The translations under genes were made by a program, and so were the position numbers. Below are positions 60,442 through 64,000 of a DNA stretch of 64,000 bases, in pieces. This DNA is from Modestobacter sp. L9-4 (GTDB lineage Bacteria; Actinomycetota; Actinomycetes; Mycobacteriales; Geodermatophilaceae), in the NCBI RefSeq assembly GCF_019112525.1, contig NZ_CP077800.1, positions 682,001-746,000 of the forward strand, given 5' to 3'. The notes below the pieces were generated by a model. It had not been told where the DNA came from. It saw nothing but the letters and a program-made list of their open reading frames with translations, and made no database searches. Position 1 is the first letter of the stretch; each line of letters starts with the position of its first letter.

Positions 60442-61853
60442 GGGCGGGCGGCGGCGAGGAGGGCGCGGGCCGCGGGGGCGTCGGGCGCCAGGTCGCGCAC
60501 CCGGCCGGCGTCGTCGAGCAGGTCCATCCGCGCCAGCCACGCCTCGAACTCCGGCGCGGGCCGCAGGTCGAACACCGAGCGGGCGGTGAGCACGTCGGTG
60601 AACGACAGCGACTGGTAGTGCAGCATCACGTCGTCCGAGCCCGGGACGGCGATGACGAACGCGCAGCCGGCCGCCCCCAGCAGGAGCAGCAGGGCGTCGG
60701 TGTCGTCGCCGTCGACGTCGGTGTGGTTGGTGTAGCAGACGTCGACGCCCATCGGCAGGCCGAGCAGCTTGCCGCAGAAGTGGTCCTCCAGCCCGGCCCG
60801 CACGACCTGCTTGCCGTCGTAGAGGTACTCCGGGCCGATGAAGCCGACGACGGTGTTGACCAGCAGCGGGTCGAAATGGCGGGCGACGGCGTAGGCGCGG
60901 CACTCCAGGGTCTGCTGGTCGACCGCACGCCCGTCGACGCCGCGGTGCGCGTCGGCCGACAGCGCCGAGCCCTGCCCGGTCTCGAAGTAGGTGACCTGCT
61001 GCCCCACCGTCCCGCGGCGCAGCTCCAGCGCCCCGGCGCGGGCCTCGGCCAGCTGGTCCAGCGTGATGCCGAAGCCCCGGTTGCCCGCCTGGGTGCCGGA
61101 GATCGAGGCGAACACCAGGTCGACCGGGGCGCCGGCGTCCAGGGCCCGCAGCGTGGTGGTCACGTGGGCGAGCACGCAGGACTGGGTGGGGATCTCGTAG
61201 CGGGCGATCACCGCGTCGACCAGCTCCAGCAGCGCGATCGTCTGCGCCGGGGAGTCGGTGGCCGGGTTGATGCCGATGACGGCGTCGCCGCTGCCGTGCA
61301 GCAGCCCGTCCAGGATCGAGGCGGTCACCCCGAGCGGGTCGTCGGTGGGGTGGTTGGGCTGCAGCCGGGACGCCAGCCGCCCGGGCAGGCCGAGGGTGCT
61401 GCGCAGCCCGGTGACGACACGGGTGCGGCGGGCCACGGCGACCAGGTCGGCGGTGCGCATCAGCTTGGACACCGCGGCGACCATCTCCGGGGTGAGCCCG
61501 CGGGCCAGCGAGCTGATCGCGGTCTCGTCGCGCTCGGCGGCCCGGGCCAGGAGCCAGTCGCGGAACTCCCCCACCGTGAGGCCCGCGACCGGGGCGAACG
61601 CGACCGGGTCGTGCGTGTCGACGATCAGCCGGGTGACGTCGTCCTCGTCGTAGCCGACCACCTGCTCGGTGAGGAAGGCCGCCAGCGGCACGTCGGCGAG
61701 CACCAGCTGCGCGGCGACGCGCTGGGCCTGCGACTCCGCGGCCACGCCGGCCAGCACGTCACCGGAGCGGGCCGGGGAGGCCTTGGCCAGCAGGTCCGAC
61801 AGCGAGGCGAACTCGTACGTGTGCCCGGCCAGCGTCGTCCGGCGGGTGGTCAC
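60438..61853 (-). CDS. eutB: Ethanolamine ammonia-lyase large subunit
   Basis: A 471-residue TIM-barrel protein matching EutB throughout: NPATDSPAQTIALLELVD, TQSCVLAHVTTTL, SISGTQAGNRGFGI, YFETGQGSALSADAHRG and CYTNHTDVDGDD. Length is normal. It holds the active site of ethanolamine ammonia-lyase. The GTG at 61853 opens the eutBC pair; the gap to the upstream PLP enzyme gene is 64 bases on the same strand. Confidence 0.95.
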   Translation of the reverse strand: MTTRRTTLAGHTYEFASLSDLLAKASPARSGDVLAGVAAESQAQRVAAQLVLADVPLAAFLTEQVVGYDEDDVTRLIVDTHDPVAFAPVAGLTVGEFRDWLLARAAERDETAISSLARGLTPEMVAAVSKLMRTADLVAVARRTRVVTGLRSTLGLPGRLASRLQPNHPTDDPLGVTASILDGLLHGSGDAVIGINPATDSPAQTIALLELVDAVIARYEIPTQSCVLAHVTTTLRALDAGAPVDLVFASISGTQAGNRGFGITLDQLAEARAGALELRRGTVGQQVTYFETGQGSALSADAHRGVDGRAVDQQTLECRAYAVARHFDPLLVNTVVGFIGPEYLYDGKQVVRAGLEDHFCGKLLGLPMGVDVCYTNHTDVDGDDTDALLLLLGAAGCAFVIAVPGSDDVMLHYQSLSFTDVLTARSVFDLRPAPEFEAWLARMDLLDDAGRVRDLAPDAPAARALLAAARP

Positions 61854-61917
61854 CGGGCCACCTCACCGCCCGGGTGCGGGCCCCGTCAACGGGGTGCGAC
61901 GGAACGGAACACGACGT

Positions 61918-62868
61918 TCACGCACTCCCCAGCGCCCAGGCGGCCAGCTCGGCGGCGTACGGGTGACCGAACAGGCCCGGCAGCCCGCCGCTGTGCAGGA
62001 AGACCGTGCGCCGGCCCGGCCGCACGCTGCCGTCGGCGACCGCGGCCATCAGCCCGGCCATCGCCTTGCCGGTGTAGACCGGCTCGAGCACCAGGCCCTC
62101 GGTGCGCGCGGCGGTGCGCATCGCGGTGGCGCCGGCCTCGGTGAGCGCGCCGTAGCCCTCCCCCACCTGGTCCCGCCGCAGCCGGAGCTCCCCGACCGTC
62201 GCACCCAGCGCGGTGGCCAGGTCGGTGACGCGCTCCACCGGGTCGGGCACGGCACCGGTGTCGACGCCCAGCACCCGCTCCGCGCCCAGCCCGGCGACCA
62301 GCCCGGCCATGGTGCCGCCGGAGCCGACGGCGACCACCACGGTGTCGAGGTCGGGGGCCTGCTCGGCCAGCTCTCCGGCGCAGGCGAGGTACCCGCGGGC
62401 ACCGGTCGGCGTGGAGCCGCCCAGCGGCAGCACGGCGGGCACCTCGCCGGCCTCCCGCAGCTCGGCGGCGATCACGGCGATCCGCGCCCCGGCGTCCTCG
62501 TCCGGGCCGACGAGCACCACCCGGGCGCCGAACAGCTCCTCCAGCGCCAGGTTGCCCGGGCGGGCGGCGTCGGCGTCCCCGGTGAGCACCAGCACCGCCG
62601 ACAGACCGCGCACCGCCGCGGCGGCGGCGGTCATCCGGGCGTGGTTGCTCTGCACGCCGCCGGTGGTGACCAGCACGGTGGCGCCGGCGGCCTCGGCCTC
62701 GCCCACCAGGTGCTCCAGCTTGCGCACCTTGTTGCCGCCGGCGAAGGAGGTCAGGTCGTCGCGCTTGACCCACAGGTCACCGGGTTCCAAGCCGAGGGCG
62801 GCGGCCAGCCGGGGCGCGGGGTCCAGCGGCGTCGGCCAGGTCGACAGGTGCACGGGAGCGGTGGTCAC
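61918..62868 (-). CDS. D-cysteine desulfhydrase/ACC-deaminase-family PLP enzyme
   Basis: A 316-residue fold-type II PLP enzyme. Lys47 in GGNKVRKLEHL should carry PLP, SNHARMTAAAAA is the substrate loop and GSGGTMAGLVAGL binds phosphate. This family includes D-cysteine desulfhydrase and 1-aminocyclopropane-1-carboxylate deaminase; I cannot separate them by eye. The GTG at 62868 was chosen; the longer frame reads into the divergent gene. Possibly co-transcribed with eutBC. Confidence 0.83.
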   Translation of the reverse strand: MTTAPVHLSTWPTPLDPAPRLAAALGLEPGDLWVKRDDLTSFAGGNKVRKLEHLVGEAEAAGATVLVTTGGVQSNHARMTAAAAAVRGLSAVLVLTGDADAARPGNLALEELFGARVVLVGPDEDAGARIAVIAAELREAGEVPAVLPLGGSTPTGARGYLACAGELAEQAPDLDTVVVAVGSGGTMAGLVAGLGAERVLGVDTGAVPDPVERVTDLATALGATVGELRLRRDQVGEGYGALTEAGATAMRTAARTEGLVLEPVYTGKAMAGLMAAVADGSVRPGRRTVFLHSGGLPGLFGHPYAAELAAWALGSA

Positions 62869-62956
62869 GGGGAGCAAGCCTGGCCCGTGGGCCACCCGGT
62901 GCCAACCCCGGGCCGCTGCGGTTGCCGAGCAGGCCCGGGGCACGCAGGCTCGGACG

Positions 62957-63916
62957 ATGACCGGGACCCTGACGCGGGGGCTGCTGGCGGGCGCCGCCGG
63001 CACCACCGCCCTCACCGCCGCCACCTACCTCGACATGACCCTGCGCGGCCGCCCGGCGAGCACCGTCCCGCAGCAGACCGTCCAGGCGCTGCTCGCCGCC
63101 ACCGGGCAGCGGCTGACCGGCTCGGGCGGTGAGCGGGAGAGCCGGGCCACCGGGCTCGGTGCGCTGCTGGGCATCGCCAACGGGCTGACCGTCGGCGTGG
63201 TGTCCAGCGCCGTCCGCGCCGCAGGGGTGCGGATGCCCTTCCCCGTCGGCACCATGGTCAAGGGCGCCGCGTCGATGGCCACCACCGACGTCCCGGTCGC
63301 GCTCCTCGGGGTGAGCGACCCGCGCACCTGGTCGCGCGAGGACTGGATCGCCGACGCCCTGCCGCACCTGGCCTACGGCGCCGCGGTGCAGGCCGTCGTG
63401 CAGGGGCTGCCGACGCCGGAGGAGCGGGTGCTGCCCCGGCAGGGGGCCTCGGCCGACCTGGTGCGCCGGTCGCTGCTGCTGGGCATCGCGACCGGCAGCC
63501 GCAGCTCGCTGGGCCTGGCCGCGCCCACGCTCACCGCCCGGGACACCGGCTCGCTGAAGAAGATCGCGTCGCTGGCCTCCCTCGGCGGCGAGCTGTACGC
63601 CGACAAGCAGCCGAACACCCCCGACCGCACCAGCGGTGCCGGGCTGCCGCCCCGGCTGGCCAGTGGTGCGACGGGCGCCGGGCTGCTGGCCCGGCGGCAG
63701 GGCGCCAACGCCGCCTGGCCCGTGGTCGCGGGCATGGTCGGCTCGGCCGCCGGGTCCTTCGGTGGCCTGGCATGGCGGCAGTGGGCCGGCACCCGGATGC
63801 CCGCGCTGCGGGCCGGGCTGATCGAGGACGGCGTCGCGCTGACCCTGGCCGCGGTGGCCTGCCTGCCCGGCCGGCGCCGCTCGACCCGGCTCACCCTGGT
63901 CAAGCCGCCGGCCTGA
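62957..63916 (+). CDS. DUF4126-like membrane protein with extra N-terminal domain
   Basis: A 319-residue protein. The N-terminal ~150 residues are hydrophobic and resemble DUF1440/YagU-type membrane proteins (GLLAGAAGTTALTAATYLD, ADALPHLAYGAAVQAV). The C-terminal half matches DUF4126: GIATGSRSSLGLAAPTL, GELYADKQPNTPDRT and GSAAGSFGGLAWR. Likely an inner-membrane fusion of unknown role. The ATG at 62957 follows a weak ribosome site. Divergent from the PLP enzyme. Confidence 0.65.
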   Translation: MTGTLTRGLLAGAAGTTALTAATYLDMTLRGRPASTVPQQTVQALLAATGQRLTGSGGERESRATGLGALLGIANGLTVGVVSSAVRAAGVRMPFPVGTMVKGAASMATTDVPVALLGVSDPRTWSREDWIADALPHLAYGAAVQAVVQGLPTPEERVLPRQGASADLVRRSLLLGIATGSRSSLGLAAPTLTARDTGSLKKIASLASLGGELYADKQPNTPDRTSGAGLPPRLASGATGAGLLARRQGANAAWPVVAGMVGSAAGSFGGLAWRQWAGTRMPALRAGLIEDGVALTLAAVACLPGRRRSTRLTLVKPPA

Positions 63917-63919
63917 CCG

Positions 63920-64000
63920 TCAGGGCGTCCAGGCCGGGTCGCGGCCGGTGAGCCCCAGCGCGCGGTCGACGGCCGGCGCGCTCGGGTCCACCGGCACCTC
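63920..64000 (-). CDS. 3' end of a gene cut by the window edge
   Basis: The minus strand encodes 26 residues ending in a TGA at 63920-63922, finishing GLTGRDPAWTP. Codon use fits a coding tail and the ending VDRALGLTGRDPAW recalls the C-terminus of TIGR03086-type (DinB-like, mycothiol-enzyme-related) proteins. The rest lies beyond the window, so identity is uncertain. It converges on the DUF4126-like gene with a 3-base gap. Confidence 0.5.
   Translation of the reverse strand, partial: EVPVDPSAPAVDRALGLTGRDPAWTP

Noticed and set aside
59650-61853. Bacterial microcompartment locus
   Set aside because: Only eutB and eutC are present; no shell protein, reactivase or aldehyde dehydrogenase gene is in the window.

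Overview
The window is very GC-rich, uses many GTG starts, and is packed with 1-4 bp start/stop overlaps. It carries a mycothiol-type enzyme, an IdeR regulator whose metal ligands sit at the same residue numbers as mycobacterial IdeR, and a DUF7455/YihY/DUF3039/DUF3099/sigB/ideR gene order that recalls the sigA-sigB-ideR block of mycobacteria. It is therefore an actinobacterial chromosome segment. Geodermatophilaceae-like (Blastococcus, Modestobacter or Geodermatophilus) is my best guess for the family, but the sequence alone does not prove it. I saw no rRNA, tRNA, CRISPR array, insertion sequence or prophage. Non-coding gaps are all under 300 bases.

Left part (1-13.7 kb): a housekeeping block with a small zinc-ribbon protein, a VanW-type exported protein, a YihY membrane protein, DUF3039 and DUF3099 proteins, an RNB-domain nuclease, a helix-hairpin-helix repair enzyme, D-aminoacyl-tRNA deacylase, sigma factor SigB with an ECF-type promoter, a Pat-like protein acetyltransferase next to an AcuC-like deacetylase, and IdeR. 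13.8-27 kb: an S9 peptidase, a DUF4192 protein, a MarR regulator divergent from an oxidoreductase with three palindromic operator candidates, then the most unusual locus. That locus is a TasA/camelysin-like exported protein, a SipW-type (Ser/His) signal peptidase fused to a LamG domain, and an overlapping TetR gene, with a perfect palindrome upstream. It faces a five-gene coupled surface-glycan-like operon (GT4, methyltransferase, alpha/alpha-toroid protein, two GT2 enzymes).

27-46 kb: prolyl aminopeptidase with a DksA-like zinc-finger protein, a tandem palindromic repeat, a DrrAB-type ABC exporter, an AfsR-like giant regulator in an operon with YibE/F and a methyltransferase, an M20 amidohydrolase, an ECF sigma factor with a membrane partner, several methyltransferases and membrane proteins, a mycothiol-type enzyme, a free PASTA-like protein, RNase J with a strong terminator, and an SDR plus a second YihY protein. 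46.4-50 kb: an Hsp20/MerR heat-shock pair with an operator-like palindrome over its promoter, a MarR/oxidoreductase/TMEM175 operon with paired palindromes.

50-64 kb: a BlaI-type repressor and an M56 membrane protease sit divergently from cydA-cydB-cydDC (cytochrome bd oxidase plus a one-chain CydDC exporter), with two near-identical palindromes between them. This suggests BlaI-type control of respiration. The end holds a DUF1801 protein, a permuted papain-like protein back-to-back with a small membrane protein over a shared -10 element, an epimerase, a cluster of long hairpins, ethanolamine ammonia-lyase eutBC, a PLP-dependent desulfhydrase/deaminase-like enzyme, a DUF4126-like membrane protein and the 3' end of one more gene.
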